From CALBPI01 sp039814545 (GTDB lineage Bacteria > Pseudomonadota > Gammaproteobacteria > Steroidobacterales > Woeseiaceae), in the NCBI GenBank assembly GCA_039814545.1, contig JBCCBB010000001.1, forward strand, positions 105,205 through 169,204: DNA of 64,000 bases, written 5' to 3'. This document shows positions 24,414 through 33,824 of this stretch, one piece after another (positions within the stretch are counted from its first letter, which is position 1; each line of letters starts with the position of its first letter). Made by a program: the position numbers and the translations under genes. The notes beneath the pieces are model-generated. The model was given only the letters and a program-made list of their open reading frames with translations, did not search any database and was not told where the DNA came from.

Positions 24414-27002
24414 ATGGTTGACCAGTACAAGACCCAGGTGATGTTCCTGCACCCGGAGCCATCGTTGATGGAACCGTGCGCGCGCCTGCTCGGTGAGAAC
24501 TTTTCGGTGCACATGGCCGCCTCGGGCACCGAAGCACTCACCACACTGGGCATTACACCGATCCACATCATCGTGTCAGCGCAGGACCTGCCCGGCATGA
24601 CGGGACAGGAAGCGCTCAAGGAAGCCAAGCGCCGCTCTCCGGAGACGCGCGGCATCCTGCTCGCCTCGCCCGAGATGACAGACTCGGATCGCGCGTCACT
24701 GGTCAACGTTAAGCACCTGAACCTCGTGCTGGGCCCGCTGGCCAGCGCCGAGGAGGTTTGCGCCGCGATTCAGCACGCGTTGTCGGACGACGGCAGCGGC
24801 AGCATGCAGCCCGCCAACGACACGTCGGCCGGCCCGCGTAGTCAGGCGCGACCGAGCCCGTCACCGGCGACGGCACCCGGCGATGTGTCAGGTCCCTACG
24901 ACCTGTTGGCCGAAGACATCCCCGTACTCGAGCCGGGCGCCGCAAACGATGCGCGTCCTGCGGCCCAGTCGCTGAGTGAAGTCGAGATTGTCGTTCTCAC
25001 CAACGACGGCAGCTTCCTGAAGACCATTCGTGCGGCGACGGGCGCAAGCCATGTCGTCAATCACGCACCGAACCTTCAGGCTGCAATCGACGTCGTGCGT
25101 GACGGTCAAAGCGGCGTTCTCATCACCGACGCAGCAGTTGCTGTGCGCGATGTCGAAACGATCACGGCCAAGCTGCGCAAGTACATGCCGTCTCTCGTCA
25201 CGATTGTCGCCGGACGACGCGAGGACGGCGAAAAAATGATGGGCCTGATTTCCGACGGCCTCGTCTACCGCTTCCTGCTTAAACCGATCAGCCCGGGCCG
25301 CACGCGACTCGCGATTGAAGCCTCGGCCAAGAAGCACCTGACGCTCGCACACACCGAGGTGCCGCTCACACCTAACGATGTCCAGGAAAAGATGACCGAA
25401 ACCGGCATCATCAAGGGCGTCACATTTGACTCAGGCCTGTTCCGCACGACGGACGTCCGGCCGACCACGGTTGCCGTGCCCGAAATCGACGAGGAAGACG
25501 TCGATGGCGGGCTGATCGAGCGACTGTTCGCTGCCTTCGGTCCAATGCCGCTCATCATCGGCGCCGTCGTTCTTGTAACTGCCCTGGGCTTCTTCCTATT
25601 TGGCGGCAGTGACGACCCGGCAACTGATGGCGGTGCGACTGCAGCGACCCAGCCTGCAGCCACGCTCCCAGCGGCACCGCCGCCGACGCCGGCCGAGCGC
25701 GCAGCCACACTCGCCGCGCGCGGTGAGCGTGCCCTACGAGACGGTCGACTGACGCAGCCTGCCGACGACAACGCTGTGGTGCACTTCGCACAAGCCGCCG
25801 CGCTGGTGCGTGACGACGCGGCGCTCCGTGCCCAGCTTGAAAGTGTGTTGCAACAGGCGTTTGCGCAGATCGAATCGAGCCTGCTGGCCGATCGCATCTC
25901 TGAAGCCTCTGCCGCGCTGGCGGTACTGAATGACACGGTACCCGGACACCCCCGCCTGGCGTTCTACAACCGCCAGGTCAGCCGTGAGATCGCGCGCCAG
26001 GATCTCGAGCGCGCCGAAACCGCCCTGCTCTCCGGTGACACCGCGGCTGCCGAGAACGCTATTGCGCGACTCGAGCGCAACGGCGTGACAGACCCGGCCA
26101 TTGTCACAGCACTCCGTGATCGACTCGCCGCCGTTCCCGCTGCGGGCGCCACGGTCGCCGCCGCACCGACAAGCGTAGACGACCTACTTGAGTTTGCCGC
26201 CCTGCGCGTCAGCGAAGGGCGCCTCATCGAGCCCACTGATGACAGCGCGCGCGACTACTACCAGGCAGTCATCGAGCTCGAGCCCGACAACGTCACGGCG
26301 CGACAGGGACTCACCTTCGTCGCCAGCATGCTGATCTCCGAATCACGGTCAACCGCCGCACGCGGCGAGCTGGCACAAGCGGAACGGCTGCTCGATGAAG
26401 CGGTCGCGACGGGTGCCAACCGTGTCGAAGCGACGGCGCTGCGCGGCGAGATCGACACTCTGGCACAAAGCGCTGCGGCCAACGCTGCCCGCGCAGTCGT
26501 GGGGACACCCGCGCAAGAGTCGACCGAGGCCCCGGCCAACACAGCCGAGGACACGACGGCACCACCCCCGCCGCCGGCCAGCATCGGCACGGGTGGATTC
26601 GGCGAGCGCACGACCACACCCGTGCGTGAAGTGCCCGTCCGCGAGCCAAGCGTGGCCAAGTCGACGCCAGTCACGCAGCCCGGGTCAGGAAAACCCGCAA
26701 ACGCCGACGTATTGATGCCTGAAGCTGGCGAGTTTGATCTCGTACAGACACGCGCCGTACCGCCGGGGTACCCGCGCGCGGCACAGCGCCGCGGCATTGA
26801 GGGTTGGGTCGATGTCGCGTTTAGCGTTCGCGCTGACGGCACCACGAGCGACGTCACGGTGGTCGAAAGCCAGCCGGGCACTGTCTTCGATGATGCGGCC
26901 ACTGAGGCCGTTTCGAAGTGGCGCTACGAGCCGCTCGACACTGACGATCCGAACGCGTTTGCGCGTGCGCGGATCCGCCTCGAGTTCAACCTCTCCAACT
27001 AG
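24414..27002 (+). CDS. receiver-receiver-transmembrane-TonB hybrid protein
   Basis: 862 residues with an unusual order: receiver-like domain 1 (about 8-122), a Pro/Ser-rich linker, receiver-like domain 2 (about 185-305, ending VYRFLLKP), one transmembrane helix (about 379-398), a helical repeat or coiled periplasmic region (about 420-680), a Pro-rich stretch, and a TonB C-terminal domain (about 763-862, YPRAAQRRGIEGWVDVAFSV, SKWRYEPL). In receiver 1 the phospho-acceptor position reads VSAQDLPGMTG with Ala in place of Asp, and the conserved Lys is Gly, so it is probably not phosphorylated; receiver 2 keeps ITD and LLKP. The topology places receivers in the cytoplasm and TonB in the periplasm. 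No exbB/exbD or outer-membrane receptor is nearby. Confidence 0.88.
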   Translation: MVDQYKTQVMFLHPEPSLMEPCARLLGENFSVHMAASGTEALTTLGITPIHIIVSAQDLPGMTGQEALKEAKRRSPETRGILLASPEMTDSDRASLVNVKHLNLVLGPLASAEEVCAAIQHALSDDGSGSMQPANDTSAGPRSQARPSPSPATAPGDVSGPYDLLAEDIPVLEPGAANDARPAAQSLSEVEIVVLTNDGSFLKTIRAATGASHVVNHAPNLQAAIDVVRDGQSGVLITDAAVAVRDVETITAKLRKYMPSLVTIVAGRREDGEKMMGLISDGLVYRFLLKPISPGRTRLAIEASAKKHLTLAHTEVPLTPNDVQEKMTETGIIKGVTFDSGLFRTTDVRPTTVAVPEIDEEDVDGGLIERLFAAFGPMPLIIGAVVLVTALGFFLFGGSDDPATDGGATAATQPAATLPAAPPPTPAERAATLAARGERALRDGRLTQPADDNAVVHFAQAAALVRDDAALRAQLESVLQQAFAQIESSLLADRISEASAALAVLNDTVPGHPRLAFYNRQVSREIARQDLERAETALLSGDTAAAENAIARLERNGVTDPAIVTALRDRLAAVPAAGATVAAAPTSVDDLLEFAALRVSEGRLIEPTDDSARDYYQAVIELEPDNVTARQGLTFVASMLISESRSTAARGELAQAERLLDEAVATGANRVEATALRGEIDTLAQSAAANAARAVVGTPAQESTEAPANTAEDTTAPPPPPASIGTGGFGERTTTPVREVPVREPSVAKSTPVTQPGSGKPANADVLMPEAGEFDLVQTRAVPPGYPRAAQRRGIEGWVDVAFSVRADGTTSDVTVVESQPGTVFDDAATEAVSKWRYEPLDTDDPNAFARARIRLEFNLSN

Positions 27003-27011
27003 GCGCTTACG

Positions 27012-28073
27012 CTAAAGCGCATCGCGCTCGGCGAGCCGGGCGTGGATACCTGCGGCTATCGACAAGGCAATGCCGGCCGGCTCCTTGGCACCCAGCGGTA
27101 AGCCTGCGGGTCCGTCGATGACCGGCCGAATCGCGGCCGCCTGATCACCAATGGCCTCCAGCAACCGCTCACGTCGGTGCACGGGACCGAGCAGGCCGAC
27201 GTAGTGCCAGTGTGTGTGGCGCGCCAGCGCACGCAAGTAAGTCGTATCGGTATCGAGGTGGTGGCTCATGACCACAACGACCGGGTAGTGCCCCAACGCA
27301 ACTCGTTGCGCCAGTGCTGCGGCGGGTGCCGCGATCCGCTCGGCGGCAAGCCCGGCATCGAACGCATCGATATAGGCGGGACGATGGTCGTACACGGTCA
27401 CGTGCCAACCGAGATCGCCCAGCAATCGCGCCAATGGCTCGGCGTCGGGCGCGGCGCCACAGAGCAACACGCGTGGCGCGGGCCTGACGTGGATGACAAA
27501 GACTGGCGCTGGCAGTGCGTCATCGACGACCTCGGCCGAGCGGCCCGCGAGCCACTGCTCGCCGAGCACCCGCTCCACGGTCGTTCGCGTTTCAGACCTG
27601 ACGCCGTAATGGACAAAATGACCCTCGGCGCTTGCCGACGTCATGAGTTCTGCTTGCGGCGTTGCGGGTGCCCCAAGACCCAACACGGCGCTGATGCCAT
27701 TGCGATAGGCATCCGCCACGGCTAACAGGGGCGCGTATTGCTCGGGCTCGTAAAGCGGTGTGAGCAGAATCTGTAGACGGCCTTCGCAGCCTGCACCCAT
27801 GCCCCAAAGCGCATCATGCTCACCACCGAGGTCGTAGTCGACGATGGCGGGCGCTCGTGACGCCAGCGCCTGCGCGGCACGCGAGGCGAGGTCACCTTCC
27901 ACGCAGCCGCCGCTGACGAGCCCCTGGTAGTCGCCATTCGCAGAGATCAGGATAAAGTCGCCCGTCTTGCTGTAGGTCGACCCCTCGGTGTCGGTCACGG
28001 TGGCGAGCACCATGCCCCGCCCCTGGTCGTGCCAGGCACTGAGCCGTTCGAAGACGCGGTTCTTATGCAGCAT
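27012..28073 (-). CDS. xdhC: XdhC/CoxI family molybdenum cofactor insertion protein
   Basis: 353 residues. N-terminal XdhC/CoxI domain (VLATVTDTEGSTYSKTGDFILI, SGGCVEGDL) and C-terminal Rossmann domain (LLCGAAPDAEPLARLL; VVMSHHLDTDTTYLRAL; YVGLLGPVHRRERLL). Family members bind and modify molybdenum cofactor and insert it into xanthine-dehydrogenase-type enzymes. ATG at 28073 chosen over an upstream non-similar extension. It fits the MocA-like gene; the target enzyme is not in this window. Confidence 0.9.
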   Translation of the reverse strand: MLHKNRVFERLSAWHDQGRGMVLATVTDTEGSTYSKTGDFILISANGDYQGLVSGGCVEGDLASRAAQALASRAPAIVDYDLGGEHDALWGMGAGCEGRLQILLTPLYEPEQYAPLLAVADAYRNGISAVLGLGAPATPQAELMTSASAEGHFVHYGVRSETRTTVERVLGEQWLAGRSAEVVDDALPAPVFVIHVRPAPRVLLCGAAPDAEPLARLLGDLGWHVTVYDHRPAYIDAFDAGLAAERIAAPAAALAQRVALGHYPVVVVMSHHLDTDTTYLRALARHTHWHYVGLLGPVHRRERLLEAIGDQAAAIRPVIDGPAGLPLGAKEPAGIALSIAAGIHARLAERDAL

Positions 28074-28140
28074 GGTGTGTCCAGGCGATGAGCTGCGGCG
28101 AGTATACTGCCCGCGCCAGGTCCTTCCCACGGAGCGCAGC

Positions 28141-28788
28141 ATGAGCGACACGCAGGCCACCTTGTACGGCTACTACCGAAGTTCGACAAGCTACCGCTTG
28201 CGAATCTTGCTCAACCTGAAGGGCATTGCCTACGACAGCGTGCCCGTCGCGCTCGACAAGGGCGAACAACGCGAAGCGGCGTTTCTCGACATCAATCCCA
28301 TGGGCGGTCTGCCTGTCCTTGATATCGACGGTCTGCGCCTCATGCAGGCGCCCGCGATGATCGACTACGTCGAGGAACACTTCGATGCGCCCAAGCTGTT
28401 GCCCGACCCCGGGGCGTCGCGCCAGCGCGTGCGCGAAATCGCGGCGATCGTTGCCTGCGACATTCACCCGCTGAACAACCTGCGTGTACTCAAACATCTG
28501 CGTGCTACCTATGGCGCCGACGATGCGGCCATTGCCGATTGGTACCGGCACTGGATCGACGCGGCTTTCCCCGCACTGGAACACATGGTGAACGCAAGCG
28601 ATGACGTACCGTTCTGCGTCGACGGGCAGCTGTCACTGGCGGAGGTCTACCTGATTCCTCAGATCTACAACGCCGAGCGATTTGACGTCGATATGACGGC
28701 GTATCCAAAGCTCACGCGCATCAACGCGCATTGCACGGCGATGCCGGCATTCGCCGACGCACACCCCGACCGGCACCGCGTCGACTGA
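28141..28788 (+). CDS. maiA: maleylacetoacetate isomerase (zeta-class glutathione transferase)
   Basis: 215 residues. Glutathione-dependent cis-trans isomerisation of maleylacetoacetate in tyrosine and homogentisate breakdown. The N-terminal thioredoxin-like domain has YYRSSTSYRLRILLNLKG (zeta-class SSxSxRxR motif) and INPMGGLPVLDIDG; the C-terminal helical domain has CDIHPLNNLRVLKHL. The ATG at 28141 gives the standard N-terminus. The neighbouring hmgA and fahA expected for the pathway are not adjacent. A TATACT box at 28103-28108 could drive it. Confidence 0.92.
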   Translation: MSDTQATLYGYYRSSTSYRLRILLNLKGIAYDSVPVALDKGEQREAAFLDINPMGGLPVLDIDGLRLMQAPAMIDYVEEHFDAPKLLPDPGASRQRVREIAAIVACDIHPLNNLRVLKHLRATYGADDAAIADWYRHWIDAAFPALEHMVNASDDVPFCVDGQLSLAEVYLIPQIYNAERFDVDMTAYPKLTRINAHCTAMPAFADAHPDRHRVD

Positions 28789-28793
28789 CGCAC

Positions 28794-30077
28794 TCAGCTC
28801 GGGTCGTCGGCGCGCTCAAGATCGGCGGGCAAGTGCACACCCGCGCGCCAGTAGTGCCAGGTGCTCCAGGCGCCCACGAGCACCAGTGACAGCAGCGCGT
28901 AGCGCATGCTATCGGCGCCGAAGCGATCCGCCAACAGATCGGAAAGGAAACCCGTGACGGGCGGCCCAAGCCCCAGGCCGATCATATTGATCACCAGGAG
29001 TAACACCGCAGCCGCGACGCCGCGCATGCGCAGGTTTACGATGCTCTGCGTCTGCGCGAACGTAGTGGCTTGATAGAAGTTACTCAAGAACGCCGGAACG
29101 ATGAACACGAGCAGCACCATGCGCACGTCGGTGACCAGGTACACCGCTACGCTGAACGGCAAACTGATAAGGCCCGCGACCGCGTTGGTCCACAAGCGCC
29201 AGCGCGCATCCACGTGGCCAAAGCGATCGGCGAAGAACCCGCCCGCAAAGATCCCCGCGCCACCCGCCAAACCCAGAATAAGGCCAAGCCACAGGCCGAT
29301 CTCGCTGGAGCTCATGCCGTGCGAGCGCGACAGAAAGGTCGGAAAGAACGTGGCCACACTGTAGCCGGCAAAGGCTGCCAGTGACGCGCCAAACGACGCA
29401 TGAACAAAGGAACGTCGGCGCATGAGAAAGCGCGCCGTCTCTGCAACGGGCGGCCGATGCGCCACGGTGCGCCCTTGCTCGGAGAGCCCCCGCGGTGGCT
29501 CCCAGACGGTAAGCCAAAAGACGATGGCAAGTATTACGCCCGGCAGGCCCACAATGAGAAACGCGAGCCGCCAACCGTAGAGTTCATCGATGAGGCCACC
29601 GACAAACAGGCCGAACATGATGCCCAACGAAATGCCCAGCGAGTACACGCCGAGTGCCGTCGCCCGCTTTGACGGCGGGAAATAGTCGGAGATCAGCGAG
29701 TGCGCAGGCGGGCTACAGCCGGCTTCGCCGACGCCGACGCCAATGCGCGCCAAAGCGAGCTGAGCAAAGTTTTGCGCCATCCCGCAGAGCGCCGTCATGC
29801 CGCTCCAGATGAGCAGCGCCAGCGAAATGAGTTTCACGCGGCTGCCCCGATCGGCAAGCGTCGCGATAGGAATACCCAGCGTGGAGTAAAACAGCGCGAA
29901 AAACGCGCCCGCCAGCAGCCCGCCCTGCCAGTCGGCGATGTCGAGCTCCGCCTGAATCGACGGCAACAGAATCGAAATGATCTGGCGGTCGATGAAATTC
30001 AGCGTGTAAACGACGACAAGCATCGCCAGCGCGTAGTAGGCGCGTGGGTCCACGCGTTGGCCGTTGTCCGCCATCAT
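28794..30077 (-). CDS. major facilitator superfamily transporter (spinster-like)
   Basis: 427 residues with about 12 hydrophobic helices. The start ATGATG follows CTGGGGGA. Features: LNFIDRQIISILLPSIQ in helix 1, the MFS motif LADRGSRVKLI after helix 2, GVGEAGCSPPAHSLISDYFP in helix 4, and a second DRFGHVDAR loop in the C-terminal half. The helix 1 and helix 4 sequences are typical of the spinster-like group (SPNS), whose members carry lipids or other amphipathic molecules; the actual substrate is unknown. Confidence 0.9.
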   Translation of the reverse strand: MMADNGQRVDPRAYYALAMLVVVYTLNFIDRQIISILLPSIQAELDIADWQGGLLAGAFFALFYSTLGIPIATLADRGSRVKLISLALLIWSGMTALCGMAQNFAQLALARIGVGVGEAGCSPPAHSLISDYFPPSKRATALGVYSLGISLGIMFGLFVGGLIDELYGWRLAFLIVGLPGVILAIVFWLTVWEPPRGLSEQGRTVAHRPPVAETARFLMRRRSFVHASFGASLAAFAGYSVATFFPTFLSRSHGMSSSEIGLWLGLILGLAGGAGIFAGGFFADRFGHVDARWRLWTNAVAGLISLPFSVAVYLVTDVRMVLLVFIVPAFLSNFYQATTFAQTQSIVNLRMRGVAAAVLLLVINMIGLGLGPPVTGFLSDLLADRFGADSMRYALLSLVLVGAWSTWHYWRAGVHLPADLERADDPS

Positions 30078-30135
30078 TCCCCCAGGTCAGGCTCCACGGT
30101 GCCGACCCGAAGGCTGCGTTACCGCGGGCGGCGCG

Positions 30136-31965
30136 TCAACCGGATTTTGCGATCCGCGACGCGCGCTTGCGCTCGGACTCGGTCAGGAGCTTCTTGCGCA
30201 GCCGGATGCTTGAGGGCGTGATCTCGACGAGTTCATCGTCGTCGATGAACTCCAGCGCCTGCTCCAGCGACAGGATAACCGGTGGCGTCAGCAACAGGTT
30301 CTCGTCGGAACCCGCGGCGCGAATGTTCGTGAGCTGCTTCGCTTTGGTCGGGTTCACAGGCAAGTCATTCGAACGACTGTGGATACCCACAATCATGCCC
30401 TCGTAGACGGGCTCGCCGTGCGACACGAACATGCGGCCGCGCTCCTGCAGGTTAAACAGCGCGTAGGCGAGTGCCTTGCCCGCGATGTTGGACACCAGCA
30501 CGCCGTTATTGCGCTGCGCGATGGAACCCGCCAGCGTTGGGCCGTAGTTATCGAACACGTGATAGATGAGTCCCGTGCCCGCCGTCGCACTCAGGTACTC
30601 GGTGCGAAAACCGATGAGTCCGCGCGCAGGAATCCGGTACTCGAGCCGCACGCGGCCGCGCTGTTCCGCGCTCATGGCGCGTAGCTCGCCCTTACGATCG
30701 GCAAGCCGTGTCATCACGGCACCCTGGTACTCCTCGTCGAAATCGACGGTGAGCAACTCAAACGGCTCCATCTGAACACCGTCACGCTCGATGGTGATCA
30801 CCTCGGGTCGCGACACGGCCAACTCGTAGCCCTCGCGACGCATCGTTTCGATTAGCACCGAAAGATGCAGCTCGCCGCGACCCGAGACTCGAAACTTGTC
30901 GGGGTCGTCGAGTGGCGCCACACGCAGTGCGACGTTGTGCTTGAGCTCCTGCTCGAGTCGCTCGCCGATCTGTCGGCTGGTCAGGTACTTGCCGTCCTGG
31001 CCCGCGAACGGCGATTTGTTGACCTGGAAGGTCATGCTAATCGTGGGTTCGTCGACGGTCAGGGCCGACAACGCCTCAGGCTCGCCGCGCGCGCAAAGCG
31101 TGTCGGAGATATCGAGCGGATCGATACCTGAGAACGCGACGATATCGCCGGCCTCGGCTTCGGGCGCGCGGATCCGGTCGAGGCCACTAAAACCATAGAG
31201 CTCGAGCACACGACCGTTACGCGTCTTGCCGTCGGCACCGACAACGGTCACGGCCTCATTCTCGGACACGCGCCCACGCGTGACGCGCCCCACCCCGATG
31301 ACACCCACGTAGGGGTCGTAGTCGAGGCTCGAGACTTGAAGCTGTAGTGGACCGTCACGGCTCACCTCGGGTGCCGGCACGTGCTTGGTGATGGCCTCGA
31401 TGAGCGGCGCCATATCGCCCTCGCGCACCGTATCGTCCTCGGAGGCGTAGCCTGCGAGCGCGCTGGCATAGATGACGGGGAAGTCGAGCTGCGCGTCAGT
31501 CGCGCCAAGACGGTCGAACAGGTCGAAGGTCTGATCAAGCACCCAGTCAGGCCGCGCGCCGTCGCGGTCAATCTTATTAATCACCACGAGCGGTGTGAAG
31601 CCGCGCGCAAAGGCCTTGGCCGTGACAAACCGCGTCTGCGGCATGGGGCCCTCAACGGCGTCAACGAGCAACAGCACGCTGTCGACCATCGACAACACGC
31701 GTTCGACCTCTCCACCAAAGTCGGCGTGGCCTGGTGTGTCGACGATGTTGATGCGCCAGTCGTCCCAGCGGATCGCTGTGTTCTTCGACAGGATCGTGAT
31801 ACCACGCTCCCGCTCAAGGTCGTTCGAGTCCATGATCCGGTCGGGGTGGTCGGTGCGCGCGTCGAGCGTGCCGGACTGGCGCAGCAGCTGATCGACGAGC
31901 GTGGTCTTGCCGTGGTCAACATGCGCGATGATCGCGATATTGCGAAGCGTATCGGGTGTATTCAT
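30136..31965 (-). CDS. typA: translational GTPase TypA/BipA
   Basis: Ribosome-associated GTPase used under stress and in large-subunit assembly. 609 residues, normal length, from the ATG at 31965. G motifs: AHVDHGKTTLVDQLL, DTPGHADFGGEVERV, NKIDRDGARPDWV, and the switch region with RGITILSKNTAI. C-terminal part: RIPARGLIGFRTEYLSAT, SHGEPVYEGMIVG, and a basic tail. A TATACT box lies about 50 bases upstream on the minus strand. Confidence 0.97.
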   Translation of the reverse strand: MNTPDTLRNIAIIAHVDHGKTTLVDQLLRQSGTLDARTDHPDRIMDSNDLERERGITILSKNTAIRWDDWRINIVDTPGHADFGGEVERVLSMVDSVLLLVDAVEGPMPQTRFVTAKAFARGFTPLVVINKIDRDGARPDWVLDQTFDLFDRLGATDAQLDFPVIYASALAGYASEDDTVREGDMAPLIEAITKHVPAPEVSRDGPLQLQVSSLDYDPYVGVIGVGRVTRGRVSENEAVTVVGADGKTRNGRVLELYGFSGLDRIRAPEAEAGDIVAFSGIDPLDISDTLCARGEPEALSALTVDEPTISMTFQVNKSPFAGQDGKYLTSRQIGERLEQELKHNVALRVAPLDDPDKFRVSGRGELHLSVLIETMRREGYELAVSRPEVITIERDGVQMEPFELLTVDFDEEYQGAVMTRLADRKGELRAMSAEQRGRVRLEYRIPARGLIGFRTEYLSATAGTGLIYHVFDNYGPTLAGSIAQRNNGVLVSNIAGKALAYALFNLQERGRMFVSHGEPVYEGMIVGIHSRSNDLPVNPTKAKQLTNIRAAGSDENLLLTPPVILSLEQALEFIDDDELVEITPSSIRLRKKLLTESERKRASRIAKSG

Positions 31966-32050
31966 GGGCTGACTTTCGGGATAGGGGGACCGGCGCCGGG
32001 CGGAGCCGCGGCGCGAGTATACAAGGCACGGCGTCAGGCCGCGCGCCCAA

Positions 32051-33820
32051 TCAGTGGGCGCAGGCGACCTCGGCGGCGCGGCAGTCAAGTAGCGACGGCC
32101 CGATTGCGGCGGCATCCGGGCGCCTGGGGTCTGCGGCGCCACGGAACCAGGTGCCGTCCCAGACCACGGTCTGCGCGCTGCCCATTGTGCGGCGGCGTTC
32201 GTCCACGTCATGACCGAGGTTGCGCAGCAGCGATACGGTATCGGGGCTGAATCCCGCCTCGAGGAACAGCCTGTCCGGCAACCACTGGTGGTGGAAACGC
32301 GGCGCCGCGACGGCATCGGCCGGCGACATACCGTGGTCCACAACATTCACAATGACCTGCAGCACGGTTGTGATGATGCGGCTGCCGCCCGGGCTCCCCG
32401 TCGCAATCCAGGGCTTGCCGTCCTTGAACACGAAGGTGGGTGTCATCGATGACAGCGGCCGCTTGCCAGGCTCAATGGCATTGGCGTCGCCGCCCAGCAG
32501 GCCGTAGCCGTTGGGCGCGCCGGGCTTGGCCGAAAAGTCATCCATCTCGTTGTTGAGCAGGAACCCAGCTCCAGGGATCGTGATCCCGCTGCCGTAGGAG
32601 AAGTTCAAGGTGTAGGTATTCACGACGGCGTTGCCCGCCGCATCCATGACCCCGTAGTGCGTCGTGTCCGGGCTTTCATAGCCGGGGTCGACACCGGGCA
32701 GGACCTCACGCGAGTCACGCGCCGCGTTGGGGTCTATGTCCTCAGCGATCTGTGTGGCGTAGCGCTTGTCCGCCAGCCAGGCGATGGGCGCTTCCCAGTA
32801 GTCGGGGTCGCCCAGGTGGCGGCTGCGGTCCGCGTAGGCCTGGCGCATGGCCTCGGTCATGAGATGGATCGTGCGCGCGCTGCCAAAGCCGGATTCGGCA
32901 ATATCGAAGCGCTCCAGCACGTTGAGCATCTGCACAAGCAGCACACCGCCCGAGCTCGGCGGCGGCATCGAGACAATTTCAAGGCCGCGGTAACGGCCCA
33001 CTACAGGCTCGCGCTCGACCGCCCGGTAACGGGCAAGGTCTTCGTGCGTCATCAGGCCATCGTTATCGACCATGGCCGCCACGATGAGGTCCGCGATGGG
33101 GCCCTTGTAAAAGGCATCGGGACCGTCCTCGGCGATGCGTCGCAGCGTCACGGCGAGTTCGGGCTGACGCAACAGCTCACCGGGTGCGTAAGGCTCGCCG
33201 CCTTCCTTAAAAAAGGTCTTCAAGGTGGCCGGGTCACGACCCAGCCACTTCTGGCGCCGTGACAGGGCCGTCGCCAGGTCCGGACTGACCCGCATGCCCT
33301 GCTCGGCCACGGCGATTGCCGGCGCCAGGGCGTCAGCCCAGGACATGCTGCCGTAACGCGTCAGCGCGTGGTGCATGCCCGCGACGGTGCCCGGGACACC
33401 CGCCGAGCGGTAACTGAATCGTGCGAGCTGGTTGTCGACGTCGCCATTCTCATCGAGAAACACGTCGCGACCGGCGGCCATGGGCGCTGCCTCGCGGTAG
33501 TCGATGGCCACCGTGCGATCTTCCTCGGCGAGGTAGACCATCATGAAGCCGCCGCCCCCGATGTTGCCGGCGCGCGGCAGCGTGACAGCCAAGGTCATGC
33601 CCACGGCTACGGCGGCGTCGACAGCATTGCCGCCATCCGCGAGTACGGCCGCCCCGACCTCAGCGGCGATCGCGTTCTGCACGGCAACCATGCCCTGGGC
33701 GTCGACCGTAGCGTGGCGACGCGCGCCATAATCGATGATGGCCGCAGGCTGCTGGGCAACAGCAGCCGCAGCGCTCAAGGCAGCCGTCGCCGCAACCACT
33801 ATTTTCGCAAGCTTTTTCAT
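32051..33820 (-). CDS. ggt: gamma-glutamyltransferase, exported
   Basis: Periplasmic enzyme that hydrolyses or transpeptidates glutathione and other gamma-glutamyl compounds. 589 residues from the ATG at 33820, with a clear Sec signal peptide (MKKLAKIVVAATAALSAAAA, cleavage near AVAQQ). The self-processing nucleophile is the second Thr of DTTHYGVMDAAGN, which would yield large and small subunits. Also seen: NIGGGGFMMVYL, GDPDYWEAP and GSPGGSRIITTVLQ. The curA stop is 4 bases upstream, so the two genes probably share a transcript. Confidence 0.95.
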   Translation of the reverse strand: MKKLAKIVVAATAALSAAAAVAQQPAAIIDYGARRHATVDAQGMVAVQNAIAAEVGAAVLADGGNAVDAAVAVGMTLAVTLPRAGNIGGGGFMMVYLAEEDRTVAIDYREAAPMAAGRDVFLDENGDVDNQLARFSYRSAGVPGTVAGMHHALTRYGSMSWADALAPAIAVAEQGMRVSPDLATALSRRQKWLGRDPATLKTFFKEGGEPYAPGELLRQPELAVTLRRIAEDGPDAFYKGPIADLIVAAMVDNDGLMTHEDLARYRAVEREPVVGRYRGLEIVSMPPPSSGGVLLVQMLNVLERFDIAESGFGSARTIHLMTEAMRQAYADRSRHLGDPDYWEAPIAWLADKRYATQIAEDIDPNAARDSREVLPGVDPGYESPDTTHYGVMDAAGNAVVNTYTLNFSYGSGITIPGAGFLLNNEMDDFSAKPGAPNGYGLLGGDANAIEPGKRPLSSMTPTFVFKDGKPWIATGSPGGSRIITTVLQVIVNVVDHGMSPADAVAAPRFHHQWLPDRLFLEAGFSPDTVSLLRNLGHDVDERRRTMGSAQTVVWDGTWFRGAADPRRPDAAAIGPSLLDCRAAEVACAH

Positions 33821-33824
33821 TGAT

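Noticed and set aside
31966..32346. N-terminal extension of typA by 127 codons
   Set aside because: It overlaps the 3' end of ggt and is not conserved; the ATG at 31965 gives the exact TypA N-terminus.
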